From assembly GCA_023398375.1 (NCBI GenBank), contig JAEWSH010000032.1, positions 120,998-184,997 of the forward strand: DNA of 64,000 nucleotides. The letters run 5' to 3'. Below the pieces are notes generated by a model. That model was not told where the DNA came from and made no database searches. It was given only the letters and a program-made list of their open reading frames with translations. Below, piece after piece: positions 53,263 to 63,355 of the stretch (position 1 is the stretch's first letter; the number at the start of each line of letters is the position of its first letter). A program made the translations under genes and the position numbers. The stretch comes from Bacillota bacterium (lineage in GTDB: Bacteria > Bacillota > Clostridia > Lachnospirales > Lachnospiraceae).

Positions 53263-54090
53263 TCAGACCGTAGACAGATCCCACTCTTCATGAATTTTCG
53301 GCACATCACTGATCAGTCTTTTGGTATACTCTGCCTTTGGATTTAAGATGACTGACTCCGCATCCCCTGATTCCACAAATTTCCCATGCTCCATAATATA
53401 GATGGAATCGGATATATAAAAAGCAAGCCCGATATCGTGGGTAATAAAAATAATGGTCATATTGATTTCTTCTCTCAGCTTAAGAAGCATATCAAGAATA
53501 GTAGCCCTTGAGCAGGCATCAATCATGGATGTCGGCTCATCTGCCAGTAATATTTTGGGTTTCAACAGAAAAATTCTGGCAATCATAAGTCTTTGCATCT
53601 GTCCGCCGGATAACTCAAATGGGTACTTATTTGTCAGTTCCGCAAATTTAAGATTTACAAAACTGCATGCCTCCGTCATCATATCAACCTTCTTCTCATA
53701 AGAAAGTTTTCCGCCGCCTCTCATTTTAATACAGTCAAGAAGCACGGCGTCAATTTTATTAAAAACATTAAAGGAAGAAAACGGATCCTGAAAAATGGCC
53801 TGAATTCCCTTCCAATATTCTTTTTTCTTTTTATGGTTTCCGATGTCTCTTGGCTGACCCTGAAAGCTGACTTCTCCTTCAGTCAGATTGATCAGTCCAA
53901 GAAGCAATTTTGATAATGTGGTTTTTCCGGAACCACTCTCTCCTACTATGGAAATAATTTCTCCTTCATAAAATTCAAAATCCACGTGATCAACAGCTAT
54001 TGTTTTCGCATCTCCAAATCCAAATACTTTCGTTACTGCTTTTCCACTTAAGCATAAAGTACTATCATTCTTCTGTTTTTTTTCACTCAT
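53263..54090 (-). CDS. Oligopeptide-type ABC transporter ATPase 2 (OppF-like)
   Basis: A 275-residue ATPase with Walker A GESGSGKTT, signature LSGGQMQR, Walker B ILLADEPTSMID and switch ITHDIG. It pairs with the upstream OppD-like ATPase, with an 8-bp overlap and translational coupling. It lacks the long oligo_HPY tail of OppF but keeps the core. It is the last gene of the Opp operon. Confidence 0.9.
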   Translation of the reverse strand: MSEKKQKNDSTLCLSGKAVTKVFGFGDAKTIAVDHVDFEFYEGEIISIVGESGSGKTTLSKLLLGLINLTEGEVSFQGQPRDIGNHKKKKEYWKGIQAIFQDPFSSFNVFNKIDAVLLDCIKMRGGGKLSYEKKVDMMTEACSFVNLKFAELTNKYPFELSGGQMQRLMIARIFLLKPKILLADEPTSMIDACSRATILDMLLKLREEINMTIIFITHDIGLAFYISDSIYIMEHGKFVESGDAESVILNPKAEYTKRLISDVPKIHEEWDLSTV

Positions 54091-55090
54091 GGCTGTACAC
54101 CTCCCTCAATTCACTTTCAGTCAGATAACAGCGGTACATTCGCCCATTTTCCAAATGACTTTCTGCTATCCCATGCAGCATACATTGAGGTTTTGCATAT
54201 CTGCAACGCTCTGAGAATCGACATCCTTTCGGAGGATTTTTTAAATTGGGAGGTGTTCCAGGAATAGCAGCCAACTTTACATTTTTTGTTGCCTCCTCCG
54301 GTACGATGATAGATCCCATCAGACCTTTGGAATAAGGATGAAGCGGATCGAACACCATTTCCTTAGCTGGGGCACGCTCAACGATCTGTCCGGCATACAT
54401 GACCATAATCTCATCCGTAACATTATAAAGCAACGGAAGCTCATGCGTAATAAAGATCATGGATTTGATAAAACCCTTATCCATCAAATCCCGAAGCATT
54501 TTGATCACCATTTTCTGGCTTGTTACATCAAGTGCGGAAGACGGTTCGTCAGCAATCAGTACTTTAGGAGAGAGAATCGTGGATATCGCGATTACCGTTC
54601 TTTGTTTCATACCTCCTGAAAGCTCTACCGCATGCTTTTGCAATACACTTTCAGACAGACCCAGGATTTCAAATCTCTCTTTGGCAAGATCATAAATTTC
54701 TTTTTTGCTCGTTTGCGGATCATGTGCATGAATGACATCTTCAATAAAACGGATGATCTTCTGGGTCGGATTCAGCGCATTCATGGCTGCCTGCGGAATA
54801 TAGGCGACCTCATTTCCCAGTATTTTTTTTCGGATATCGTCGGGCTTCATTCCGGAAATATTTATGCCATCCACCTTGATTATACCGCTCTGATAATGAA
54901 GCGGTGCAAAATAATAACCCATCAGACTCAGTGCCAGAGTTGACTTTCCACAGCCTGATTCCCCGGCAATACCAAGGGATTTTCCTTCCTCTAAAGTCAA
55001 AGACACACCATCTACCGCATAAATATCCTCACCGAATCTGGTAACGTATTTCGTTTTTAAATGATCTACATCCAACATCACTTTTCCCAT
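54083..55090 (-). CDS. Oligopeptide-type ABC transporter ATPase 1 (OppD-like)
   Basis: A 335-residue ATPase: Walker A GESGCGKST, signature LSGGMKQR, Walker B LIADEPSSALD, then an oligo_HPY C-terminal domain with the cysteine-rich GCRFSERCRYAKPQC segment typical of OppD/DppD. It forms the heterodimeric motor with the following gene. It follows the OppC-like gene by 13 bp. Confidence 0.92.
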   Translation of the reverse strand: MGKVMLDVDHLKTKYVTRFGEDIYAVDGVSLTLEEGKSLGIAGESGCGKSTLALSLMGYYFAPLHYQSGIIKVDGINISGMKPDDIRKKILGNEVAYIPQAAMNALNPTQKIIRFIEDVIHAHDPQTSKKEIYDLAKERFEILGLSESVLQKHAVELSGGMKQRTVIAISTILSPKVLIADEPSSALDVTSQKMVIKMLRDLMDKGFIKSMIFITHELPLLYNVTDEIMVMYAGQIVERAPAKEMVFDPLHPYSKGLMGSIIVPEEATKNVKLAAIPGTPPNLKNPPKGCRFSERCRYAKPQCMLHGIAESHLENGRMYRCYLTESELREVYSHE

Positions 55091-55103
55091 AACTTTTCTC
55101 CTC

Positions 55104-56354
55104 CTAATCTCTGAGCTGCGGGTTAAATACCTGGTCCAACCCTGTATTCATCAGATTCAGGGAGAATGATATCAACGCAATGGAAAGAATGACCGGAAAA
55201 TATGCCCACCAGTTTCCGTTCAGATGTGCACTATATGACATTGCCCAGTTCATCATAAGACCAAGTGTCGATACTGTTGTTGTAGCAGGACCAAGTCCGA
55301 TCATGGAAAGCTGTGCCTCTGCAAGAATGCCTGAAGACATCTGCAGAATCAGTGCCATAACAACATAAGAAGCTATGTATGGTAAAATATCAGTCAAAAT
55401 GATTCTAAGCAGACTATGCCCTGACAATTTTGATAGATTTACATGATCTCTGTTTCGCAAGGAAATTACCTGTGAGCGTACAGATCTCGTCGTCCATGTC
55501 CATGAGGTTACACCAATGATAATTGCCACCATCATGACTCCTCTGGCATTTTTGCCGATGCTGTATGAAATCAATATCAACAGTACAAAACTCGGAATGA
55601 CAGTAAACAGATTCGTCACAAACATAATCAGATCATCAATAAATCCCCCCAGATATCCTGCGAGCAGACCAAGGGATAATCCAATCAGCGTCGCGATCAG
55701 CCCTGCAATCAACCCGATTTTCAAAGATGTTTTGATTGCTGATATCAGTTCTGTCAGAACATCACGCCCAAAATTATCTGTTCCAAGAATAAAGACTCTC
55801 TTGTTTGTTACGTCGGTAACATTGACATATGAGGTAGAAGGAATACTCTTTTTCACAGAAAGCTCTCCGGTTTCACTATCTTCTTTGGCAATCAGTACAT
55901 CACTTTCCTCCAGCAAGCCGTCAACTTTTTTATCCAGCCGGTTATAAAATTTCTTTTTAGCGGCAATTAATCCTTTCTGCTCATTAGAAGCATCATAATG
56001 TGTCTTCCACAACGAAACAAGACCGGCCGCATCTGTTACATCGATTTCGCTGAGGGATACGTTGCCGAATTTCTCAAGCCATTCGGCCATTGCAACACGA
56101 TCTTCTATCTCAAGGTTCTTTTCCAGTTTATTGAAAGAAGCATTTATATTTAGTGCATAAGAATTTGTATCAATCGTATCTGCAACCCCAATATAGGTCC
56201 CTGGTTTAAAAAAATTTCCCTGACCAATCATCTCTAACGGATTATCTGTCACAACTAACGGATAAATAATCGTTGTCAGAAAAAGTGCCATAAATATTAC
56301 AAAGCCAATGACAAATTTGGGAGAATGTAAGATTTGTTTTATCTGGTTCTTCAT
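55104..56354 (-). CDS. Oligopeptide-type ABC permease 2 (OppC-like, with extracytoplasmic insertion)
   Basis: A 416-residue permease, over 100 residues longer than E. coli OppC. After TM1 (about residues 15-37) comes a hydrophilic insertion of about 150 residues (roughly 40-195, Glu/Lys-rich) before the DNFGRDVLTELI motif and the normal BPD_transp_1 core with its EAA loop. Similar long loops occur in some clostridial and Thermotoga oligosaccharide systems. Function is import through the pore formed with the OppB-like gene. Confidence 0.9.
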   Translation of the reverse strand: MKNQIKQILHSPKFVIGFVIFMALFLTTIIYPLVVTDNPLEMIGQGNFFKPGTYIGVADTIDTNSYALNINASFNKLEKNLEIEDRVAMAEWLEKFGNVSLSEIDVTDAAGLVSLWKTHYDASNEQKGLIAAKKKFYNRLDKKVDGLLEESDVLIAKEDSETGELSVKKSIPSTSYVNVTDVTNKRVFILGTDNFGRDVLTELISAIKTSLKIGLIAGLIATLIGLSLGLLAGYLGGFIDDLIMFVTNLFTVIPSFVLLILISYSIGKNARGVMMVAIIIGVTSWTWTTRSVRSQVISLRNRDHVNLSKLSGHSLLRIILTDILPYIASYVVMALILQMSSGILAEAQLSMIGLGPATTTVSTLGLMMNWAMSYSAHLNGNWWAYFPVILSIALISFSLNLMNTGLDQVFNPQLRD

Positions 56355-56366
56355 AACATATCCTCC

Positions 56367-57371
56367 TTAATCCTGTTGTGCAGCCTTGATCCGCGGATCT
56401 ATCACCCCGTAAATCAATTCCACAAACAGATTTGCCAGAAGCACCATGATCGTAATAATCAGTGTGCATGCTGAGATCAACGGATAATCCCTGCCTTTCA
56501 CCGCTGAAAGCAGCGTAGTTCCAAGACCTGGATAACTGAAAATAATCTCAGCGACAAGCGCGCCGCCGATCATGGTACCGATTGACATCGCCAGACCCGT
56601 AATCTGCGGGAGCATTGCATTCCTAAATACATATGCGACTATTTTTCTATCCTTAATACCTAAAAAACGGCTATACTTTACATAATCAGCATTTAATTCA
56701 TAAATTGACATGGAACGCATACCGATTGCCTGACCACCGACCGTAATCAGCACGATAGACCAAAATGGCAGCTGGTAATGGGAGATTACAGATTTAAAAA
56801 AAGTCCAGCTGGCATTGGGAATCAAATCAAATCCGTAGCCTCCGCTGGAAGGTGTCCAGCCAAGTTTCAAAGAAAAAACATACAACAGGATTGTTGCCAT
56901 ACCAAAAGCCGGCACATTACTGATAAACAGGAAAAAAGGAAGAATTCCTTTATCAAATACCCCTTTCATGTAAGCGGCAACCGCGCCAAGCAGATTACCT
57001 AAAATCCATCCAATCATAATTGCAGGAAGTTGTAAGCATACTGTCCACCATACAGATGATGATATAATATCAGATACCGTTCTTGGATACTGACTGAAGG
57101 AAACGCCAAAGTTTCCTTTTATAGCATTTTTCACAAAAACCAGAAACTGGGTTATCATCGGTTCATTTACACCAAATTTCTCAGCATAATCTTCATATAC
57201 AGCCTGTATCGCAGTAGAATCCGTCATTCCATCCACAGCCCTTGCCGCAATTGCGGAAACAGGATCGCCAGGCATTAATCTGGGTAATACAAAATTTAAT
57301 CCAACTGCAATAACAAACGTAATCAGGTACCAGATCATTTTATTAGTGTAATATTTTTTATATCCGTTCAA
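56367..57371 (-). CDS. Oligopeptide-type ABC permease 1 (OppB-like)
   Basis: A 334-residue permease with six helices and the OppB signature LPRLMPGDPVSAIAARA in the first periplasmic segment and an EAA loop (YELNADYVKYSRFLGIKD). It is the first of the four transport genes after the binding protein, across a 200-bp gap with a hairpin. It forms a heterodimer with the OppC-like permease. Confidence 0.92.
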   Translation of the reverse strand: MNGYKKYYTNKMIWYLITFVIAVGLNFVLPRLMPGDPVSAIAARAVDGMTDSTAIQAVYEDYAEKFGVNEPMITQFLVFVKNAIKGNFGVSFSQYPRTVSDIISSSVWWTVCLQLPAIMIGWILGNLLGAVAAYMKGVFDKGILPFFLFISNVPAFGMATILLYVFSLKLGWTPSSGGYGFDLIPNASWTFFKSVISHYQLPFWSIVLITVGGQAIGMRSMSIYELNADYVKYSRFLGIKDRKIVAYVFRNAMLPQITGLAMSIGTMIGGALVAEIIFSYPGLGTTLLSAVKGRDYPLISACTLIITIMVLLANLFVELIYGVIDPRIKAAQQD

Positions 57372-57482
57372 ATGCTCACCCCATTTGCCATTTTTTTATT
57401 TCTATCAGGACTCAAGTGTCAAAGACTCGTTTATATACTTGAATTCGTCAATTTGTATATTTTTAACATAATTCTTATTAGT

Positions 57483-57536
57483 CAAAAAGAGACCATGCTT
57501 CCACCGTATTATCATCCATATAGAAACATGGTCCTT
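57483..57536 (-). terminator. Hairpin after the binding-protein gene (partial terminator)
   Basis: GACCATG (minus strand, near 57533) pairs with CATGGTC (near 57491) across a long loop and is followed by TCTTTTTGAC. It lies between the binding-protein and permease genes, where partial termination commonly gives excess binding protein. Confidence 0.7.
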
Positions 57537-57572
57537 TTATGAATACTTCTTTATGACATCTTATGTACTTCT

Positions 57573-59441
57573 CTATTCAACATTGACCAGCTTGTATAGT
57601 GCTGCAATACCATATCCGTCTGTACAATCTGTCGGCGGAATGTTATTTCCATCATCCAGTTGCGGGAATCCGGTCCAAACGCTCTCATTTACTGCGTGGA
57701 ACAACATCGGTCTGTACATTAGTGAAAAAGAAGGAACATCATCCAGATAAATTTTACTTAGTTTGGTATAATATTCTTTTAAGGTATCTTTATTTGTTTC
57801 AAGCGGAATCTTCTCAAGAATATCATTCGCTTCTTTATTGACATAACCTCCGTAGTTACCAGTCCAGTTTACTTCCAGCCCTGCATAATCGGTTGACATG
57901 AATGCCATCGCACGTCCCCATGGGTTCGCTACCGATGCTGCCGGCGGATTCCACATACAGATATCAAATTTTCTCGTAGTCATATCATCATAGAATGTAT
58001 TAGCATCAGGGAAATAAGTCTCGATTTCGATTCCAATATCCTTGCCTGCTGCCGCAACGATTTCAAGCGATGCATTCCAGTCAGTCCATCCATCCGGGCA
58101 TTCAGCCTTAAAGGATAGATTCTTTCCATCAATTTCCCGGATTCCGTCTCCGTCCTTATCGACTATTCCAGCCTCATCCAAAAGCGCATTTGCACCCTCT
58201 ATATCTTTACCCGTAAATTGATAATCTTTTAATTCTCCCTGGTTTACAAGTGCCTGTTCACTGGTTGTCGGGTTCATGATTGATCGAGGTACCTCTTTAA
58301 AGTTCGGTGACTGATTCGACATTGCAGATGCTATGATCTGATCATAGTCAACTGCCATTGCAATTGCTTTACGAACTTCTTTTCTATCAAGACCCGGTAC
58401 TTCTACGTTAAAGAAAGCCGTCGGCATTGTTGCACAAACACCGTAAGGTGCTTCATCGATATAAGTAGATATCGGAAGACCATCATTTTCCCAAAGTTTC
58501 TGTACATCTGTAATAAACTGCTGTGATACATCAACTTCACCAGCTTTAAAAGCGGTATCTCCGGCAGCATTGTTTTCATAAATAACGTGTGTAATGTATT
58601 TTGGTGCAGGAAGACTGCCCCACAAAGCGACTCCCCAATACTTATCGTTCCTTACAAAGACAACTTTCTGATCATCATTGTAATAAGAGGTATACGGACC
58701 AGAAGAAACGAAATCATCCATTCTGTCCTGTTTGATCTTATCTACATCATTGTCGTTGCGATCTTCAACGGTCTGCAGATATGCTTTCTGCAATACATAA
58801 ATCTTTGGTGTATATTCAATTACCTTTAAAGGATTGACCGGCAATCCCTTATCATCCAGCTTTGCCTTGAAAACAGCAGTCTGGTCATCCACAGCTTCTA
58901 CTGTATCAATGTAATTTGCATAATCGCTGCCCTGCGAGGTTTCATACTTTTTATGACATTCAAAGGTGTATGCCACATCTTCTGCCGTAACCGGAGTTCC
59001 ATCGCTCCACTTCGCATCCGGATTCATCGTAATCGTCAGTTCTGTTTGGTCATCATTCCATGAATATTCTTTTCCGAGTAGACCATAAAGCTCACCGTCA
59101 AGCATGTTATACATAAACAATGTTTCATAAATAAGCTCTCGGGCGTTATCCTGCTGTGTAACTGCCATTGCATTGTTTGAATTAGAGCTCAGTGGATTCC
59201 AGTCATTAATAGTCCCCCACTGCTGTCCATTAAAATAAAGTGTCTCATTTCTCGGAGTTGAACCCGCTCCTGAAGTATCGGTTGCTGCTTCCGAAGCTGC
59301 TTCTGTAGTTGCTTCCGTTCCGATTTCGTTATCGGTTGGTTCGGGCTGCATTGTCTCAGTTTTTCCGCATCCGACAATCATAGTCATTGTCATTGCACTT
59401 ACTGTAAGAAGCGCAATCAATCTGTTGTGTTTCTTTTTCAT
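57573..59441 (-). CDS. Oligopeptide/oligosaccharide-binding lipoprotein (SBP_bac_5)
   Basis: A 622-residue lipoprotein: lipobox VGC at about residue 25, a Thr/Ala/Glu-rich linker, then a SBP_bac_5 fold with WGTINDWNPLSS, DAKWSDGTPVTAEDVAYTFE and ASLEIVAAAGKDIGIEIE. The first motif resembles the cellobiose/beta-glucan-binding members from Thermotoga more than OppA, so the ligand may be an oligosaccharide; a Ca-loop-like DKDGDGIREID is also present. It is the best-expressed gene of the transport set by layout. Confidence 0.88.
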   Translation of the reverse strand: MKKKHNRLIALLTVSAMTMTMIVGCGKTETMQPEPTDNEIGTEATTEAASEAATDTSGAGSTPRNETLYFNGQQWGTINDWNPLSSNSNNAMAVTQQDNARELIYETLFMYNMLDGELYGLLGKEYSWNDDQTELTITMNPDAKWSDGTPVTAEDVAYTFECHKKYETSQGSDYANYIDTVEAVDDQTAVFKAKLDDKGLPVNPLKVIEYTPKIYVLQKAYLQTVEDRNDNDVDKIKQDRMDDFVSSGPYTSYYNDDQKVVFVRNDKYWGVALWGSLPAPKYITHVIYENNAAGDTAFKAGEVDVSQQFITDVQKLWENDGLPISTYIDEAPYGVCATMPTAFFNVEVPGLDRKEVRKAIAMAVDYDQIIASAMSNQSPNFKEVPRSIMNPTTSEQALVNQGELKDYQFTGKDIEGANALLDEAGIVDKDGDGIREIDGKNLSFKAECPDGWTDWNASLEIVAAAGKDIGIEIETYFPDANTFYDDMTTRKFDICMWNPPAASVANPWGRAMAFMSTDYAGLEVNWTGNYGGYVNKEANDILEKIPLETNKDTLKEYYTKLSKIYLDDVPSFSLMYRPMLFHAVNESVWTGFPQLDDGNNIPPTDCTDGYGIAALYKLVNVE

Positions 59442-59468
59442 CTTCCTACCTCCACTTTTTATTTTTTA

Positions 59469-59492
59469 CCAGAAGTCCCATAGGGCTTCTGG
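59469..59492. other. Hairpin in the 5' leader of the binding-protein gene
   Basis: CCAGAAGTCCC pairs with GGGCTTCTGG around a 2-base loop, 28 bp upstream of the binding-protein start. There is no T run, so it is more likely an mRNA-stability or regulatory hairpin than a terminator. Confidence 0.5.
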
Positions 59493-59555
59493 CTTAGTAC
59501 CCGGTGCCAGCTCCAAAATATTGTTTATTTTGTATATTTTAATTAGTTCAAGCAT

Positions 59556-59596
59556 CAAAAAAGCGAGCATCTTGTACAATACTATTTTAGATGCTC
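59556..59596 (-). terminator. Terminator after the YesN-type regulator gene
   Basis: On the minus strand GAGCATC pairs with GATGCTC around an 18-base loop and is followed by GCTTTTTTTG. It separates the yesMN-like genes from the binding-protein gene. Confidence 0.75.
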
Positions 59597-59649
59597 ACCA
59601 TTATAAATGAAATGGACTTATTTTCGTTTTTGGTGTTATATTTTTACCA

Positions 59650-61083
59650 TTACCCTCTGATCCATACATTTTTTCGATATTCACTTGGAGTAACGCCAAC
59701 TATGTTCTTAAATGTCTTCATAAAATGCTTCTCATTATCATAGCCTACCATAACACTGATTTGCATTATCTTCTGATCCGTTTCTTCCAAGAGCCTTTTC
59801 GCCTCCCGCAACCGAATATTCCTCAGATAATTTACAAAATTCTCACCTGTATATTCTTTAAACGCAATGGAAAAGACTGTATAATTCATAGATACATGAT
59901 TCGATACGATAGCCATGTTAATTTCCTTTCCGTAATTTTCTTTTATATAGGTAATTGCCTGTTCCACTTTCATGCGATTAGGATAATCATTACATTTATT
60001 AAGTGCTTTCTGATTAATCTCTGAAAAAATTCTATGTATTTCATCACAATAATCATCAATACTTTCAAAAGTAAGCATATGATAAAGATTATCAATATGT
60101 ATACCTTCTGCCGTTAAAATTCCTCCATAAAAATCCTTTACCCGGCTGATGAGCTGGTGAATTGTCTCCTGAAAGCGATTCCCGTCAATCTCTCCTCTCT
60201 TGACATGGTTTACGATTTCATTCAGGCATCGGTCATTTTCCTTAACTCTTGACGTCCCGATCCGCTGTGCAAAACACTCCAGCTCATTTAAGGATATCTG
60301 GTAACTTTTTGATTTTGAGCCTTCTTTCTGCTCCTGTGTACAGAAAGCTTTGATCCTTCGTTCTCTGGCTTCATGAAATGCTTTTCTCAGGTCAAATAAG
60401 CCGCAATGACATTCACTGACTCCAATACGATATCCGGAAAGTATGCTTTGAATAAAATTTTCTGATTTTTCAGATGATATAAGAATTACATTGCTCCCAT
60501 CAATATTTGAGAAAAAAAAGGCTTCTTCATTCATATATTTATCCGTCATATGATAATTGGTACATATAATTCGGTACTCTTTATTATTTTCAATACCCAT
60601 ACACGCCTCTATGTCATCAATCTCTTCACGCGTCATGAAATCGGAAGATAGGAGCATTCGCAGCTGCCCATAGCAGAACTCTTTTTTATTCTCTTTTTCA
60701 TCTGTTTCTTTCTGTATTTCTTCCTCAAGTTTTTCCATAATTGCTTTGATTTCTTCTCTTTTAATCGGCTTCAGAAGATATTCTCTGGCCCCGCATCTCA
60801 GTAGATCTACCGCAAATGAAAAATCATCATAGCCGCTGATCACAATAATCTTAGGTACATACAAATGTTTCTGCAGCTCTTTTACAAGTGTAATTCCGTC
60901 CATTCTGGGCATACGTATATCTGTTACCATGACGTCAATCCTGTCTTTTTGGATGATTGTAAGTGCTTCCAGACCATTTTTACACTCTATCATTTGTTCA
61001 ATAGATATGCCACAACGGCTAATCATTGCTCGAACTCCCTGGCGGATTGTTTTTTCATCTTCCACGATCAGCACTTTTTTCAT
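59650..61083 (-). CDS. YesN-type response regulator, AraC family
   Basis: A 477-residue response regulator. The receiver domain has phospho-acceptor D55 (VTDIRMP), with acidic D8/E9 and K in LLKPIK. A long middle domain of unknown type follows, and the C-terminal AraC double HTH (MAIVSNHVSMNYTVFSIAFKEYTGENF, VGYDNEKHFMKTFKNIVGVTP) ends the protein. It overlaps the sensor kinase gene by 4 bp (ATGA). Such pairs usually activate an adjacent carbohydrate or peptide transporter. Confidence 0.94.
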   Translation of the reverse strand: MKKVLIVEDEKTIRQGVRAMISRCGISIEQMIECKNGLEALTIIQKDRIDVMVTDIRMPRMDGITLVKELQKHLYVPKIIVISGYDDFSFAVDLLRCGAREYLLKPIKREEIKAIMEKLEEEIQKETDEKENKKEFCYGQLRMLLSSDFMTREEIDDIEACMGIENNKEYRIICTNYHMTDKYMNEEAFFFSNIDGSNVILISSEKSENFIQSILSGYRIGVSECHCGLFDLRKAFHEARERRIKAFCTQEQKEGSKSKSYQISLNELECFAQRIGTSRVKENDRCLNEIVNHVKRGEIDGNRFQETIHQLISRVKDFYGGILTAEGIHIDNLYHMLTFESIDDYCDEIHRIFSEINQKALNKCNDYPNRMKVEQAITYIKENYGKEINMAIVSNHVSMNYTVFSIAFKEYTGENFVNYLRNIRLREAKRLLEETDQKIMQISVMVGYDNEKHFMKTFKNIVGVTPSEYRKNVWIRG

Positions 61084-62924
61084 AGTATCATCTCCTCTTT
61101 CCTACGATATGGAATTTTTACTGCCACCTGTGTATAACATCCTTCTTTTGAGGCGACCGTGACCCCGTATTCTTTTCCAAAGCTGATTTGCAGTCTATCT
61201 TGTACATTTTTCAGACCGATTCCATTTCCGGAACCACAGGAATCCTCTATTTCCCCTTGAATTTTCTTACGCAGCCTATCCACCTCTTCTTCGCTCATTC
61301 CTCTCCCGGAATCCGTTATTTTAATATAACAGTCATCTCCATCTATGATCCCTTTCATATAGATGCTGGTATCCGCTGCAAGTTCTTCAATTCCATGGCA
61401 TATCGCATTCTCTATGATTGGCTGAAGCGACATTTTTGGTATTTTCTGAAGCATAACCTCGTTCGGCATGCTCAGGCTCAAATAGATTTCATAATCAAAT
61501 CGCAAATTGATAAGCACCAGATAATTTCGAATATAATCTATTTCTTCAGCAACCGTTACATCCTGTGACTTCCATCTCATACTGTAGCGCAATAATCTTC
61601 CAAGAGATGTCACCGCATCGGCTATTTCATATTTTTCCTCAATCTCTGCCATCATCTTAACCGATTCAAGTACATTATAGATAAAGTGTGCATTGATCTG
61701 ATTCTGAAGTGCCTTGATCTGTGAATCCTTAATAATCAACTCACGCCTGGTCGTTTCGTCCATCAGCTTTTGAATTCGGTCTAGCATCTTGTTAATTTCC
61801 TTGCCAAGATCACCAAACTCATCCCTGCTCAAATTTTTTATCCGCACCTTCATTTCACCCTGTTGAACGTGGTAAACAACTTCATTAATCTCATAAAATT
61901 GTTTCAGAATATGCGCCACTTGCTTATTTGCAAATAAAAGAAGTATTGCAACTATAGCTATCCATAATAAAAGAAACGCTATTTTGTAAGAATTAACAAT
62001 CTTTTTTTTGCTGCTCAAAGAAACGATACGGATTAAATATCCTTTAAAGGAAGTAATTTTTTCACATCCTATCAGAATCTCCTCTCCTCCAATCCGCACC
62101 TTGCGGCAAATAACTCCTTCATCCGACTCCCAGTCAAAATCAGAATTTTCCTCAATAAAACCCGATATCTGATTCAAATGCAATTTCCATTTTACAGGAT
62201 TTTTATTATCATAATAAAAGTTGCCATCCTGGTCCACAAAACAATTCCAATTTACTTCTGTAGATTGATAAATATCCGGAAACATATCTTCCATTTTAAC
62301 CGCAACCTCGATAATTCCATATTGCCCATAACGATAACTATTCAGTCTTGTGATTACAGATGCAATTCTTGGTTTCTTATCAGATGCATCCGCCTGTTCC
62401 AGCATATCTATATAGTCAAAACACCATGTACCGCTCGGGGGAACTCCATTTTTTCCCCACTTCAGTTCCTTTATTTTTTCTTTCTTATACAAAAGAGGTA
62501 TCGTTTCTTTTACCGTATCTGAATTTACAAAAATTCTTATTTTGTAAATATAGGGATTACTGTTTATAACCTTTTGCACTCCGCTGATCTCTTTCCCGTA
62601 AAAATCAAGGATATCCATAAAACTGAATTCTTTATCAGACTCCATTTGATTCAAGAATTCATTCATGGATTCATTATTAACAAACATCTGCGTAGAAAGA
62701 TTACAGTTAATCGCAATCTGCTCAGCATTCTGTCCGCTTCTTGCAAGTTCATACATTGTCTGTCTTTGTTCATCATAATACAGTGCCGCTTCCATGCTCT
62801 GAAAAATCAGCAGCAGAAAAACTCCTATCGGTACCATTAATACCGTAAGAATCAAAATTGTAAATTTCCTGCTCAGTTTAATCCTCTCAAACTTCTTCCA
62901 TATAATATTCTTTGTTTCAATCAC
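61080..62924 (-). CDS. YesM-type sensor histidine kinase
   Basis: A 614-residue membrane kinase with TM1 at about 20-42, an extracytoplasmic sensing domain of about 265 residues, TM2 at 313-332, a HAMP domain (about 333-386) and the His_kinase domain with phospho-acceptor H413 in NAHFIYNVLE. The ATPase has the N box IIENAICHGI and DSGRGMS. GGAGG-type spacing precedes the ATG. It is the first gene of the two-component pair and signals nutrient presence outside the cell. Confidence 0.94.
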   Translation of the reverse strand: MIETKNIIWKKFERIKLSRKFTILILTVLMVPIGVFLLLIFQSMEAALYYDEQRQTMYELARSGQNAEQIAINCNLSTQMFVNNESMNEFLNQMESDKEFSFMDILDFYGKEISGVQKVINSNPYIYKIRIFVNSDTVKETIPLLYKKEKIKELKWGKNGVPPSGTWCFDYIDMLEQADASDKKPRIASVITRLNSYRYGQYGIIEVAVKMEDMFPDIYQSTEVNWNCFVDQDGNFYYDNKNPVKWKLHLNQISGFIEENSDFDWESDEGVICRKVRIGGEEILIGCEKITSFKGYLIRIVSLSSKKKIVNSYKIAFLLLWIAIVAILLLFANKQVAHILKQFYEINEVVYHVQQGEMKVRIKNLSRDEFGDLGKEINKMLDRIQKLMDETTRRELIIKDSQIKALQNQINAHFIYNVLESVKMMAEIEEKYEIADAVTSLGRLLRYSMRWKSQDVTVAEEIDYIRNYLVLINLRFDYEIYLSLSMPNEVMLQKIPKMSLQPIIENAICHGIEELAADTSIYMKGIIDGDDCYIKITDSGRGMSEEEVDRLRKKIQGEIEDSCGSGNGIGLKNVQDRLQISFGKEYGVTVASKEGCYTQVAVKIPYRRKEEMIL

Positions 62925-63312
62925 AGAAAACTTATCCTCCTGCTTTTAATAAGTTCATGGACGCTATTTATTTTAGCTTTTCTATTATTATATGCTAACA
63001 ATATTATACTTTCAAGTTCTGTTTATGTATTGCATCTTGTAAAACATTTGACACTTTGATAGATACAATATCAAGAATCTATAAATATCATTACTATTTT
63101 TGGGGGTAATATCCTGTGAATTATTGATAGGTATGTCTTTCTGAATTGTAGGGTAAATTGACGTCTTTTGTTTTGGAATGGCGTATAAGAATCTAAGGTA
63201 TGTACACTTAAGGAGGCGTTTCACTTGACCAATGTTCAGATATGCTTTTGTAGAAATAACTTAAAGATTATTATGAGCCCCTTTAATGGGGTAATAACAT
63301 TAAAAATCACTT
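62925..63312. other. Intergenic stretch without a recognised gene
   Basis: This AT-rich gap upstream of the sensor kinase holds its promoter region and one weak reading frame: a TTG start at 63225 after AAGGAGG, 29 codons long on the plus strand. A small hairpin, CCCCTTTAATGGGG, lies at 63280-63293. I see no repeat, tRNA or riboswitch here. Confidence 0.5.
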
Positions 63313-63349
63313 AAAAGCCCTAGCATGAGAAATCATTGTCAGGGCCTTT
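63313..63349 (-). terminator. Probable terminator after tRNA-Met
   Basis: On the minus strand AAAGGCCCT pairs with AGGGCTTTT (one mismatch) across a 19-base loop, ending in TTTTAAG, seven bases past the tRNA 3' end. Confidence 0.6.
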
Positions 63350-63355
63350 GGTTAA

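Noticed and set aside
63012..63224. 70-residue minus-strand frame
   Set aside because: No ribosome binding site, atypical composition, and no recognisable domain; treated as chance in an AT-rich gap.
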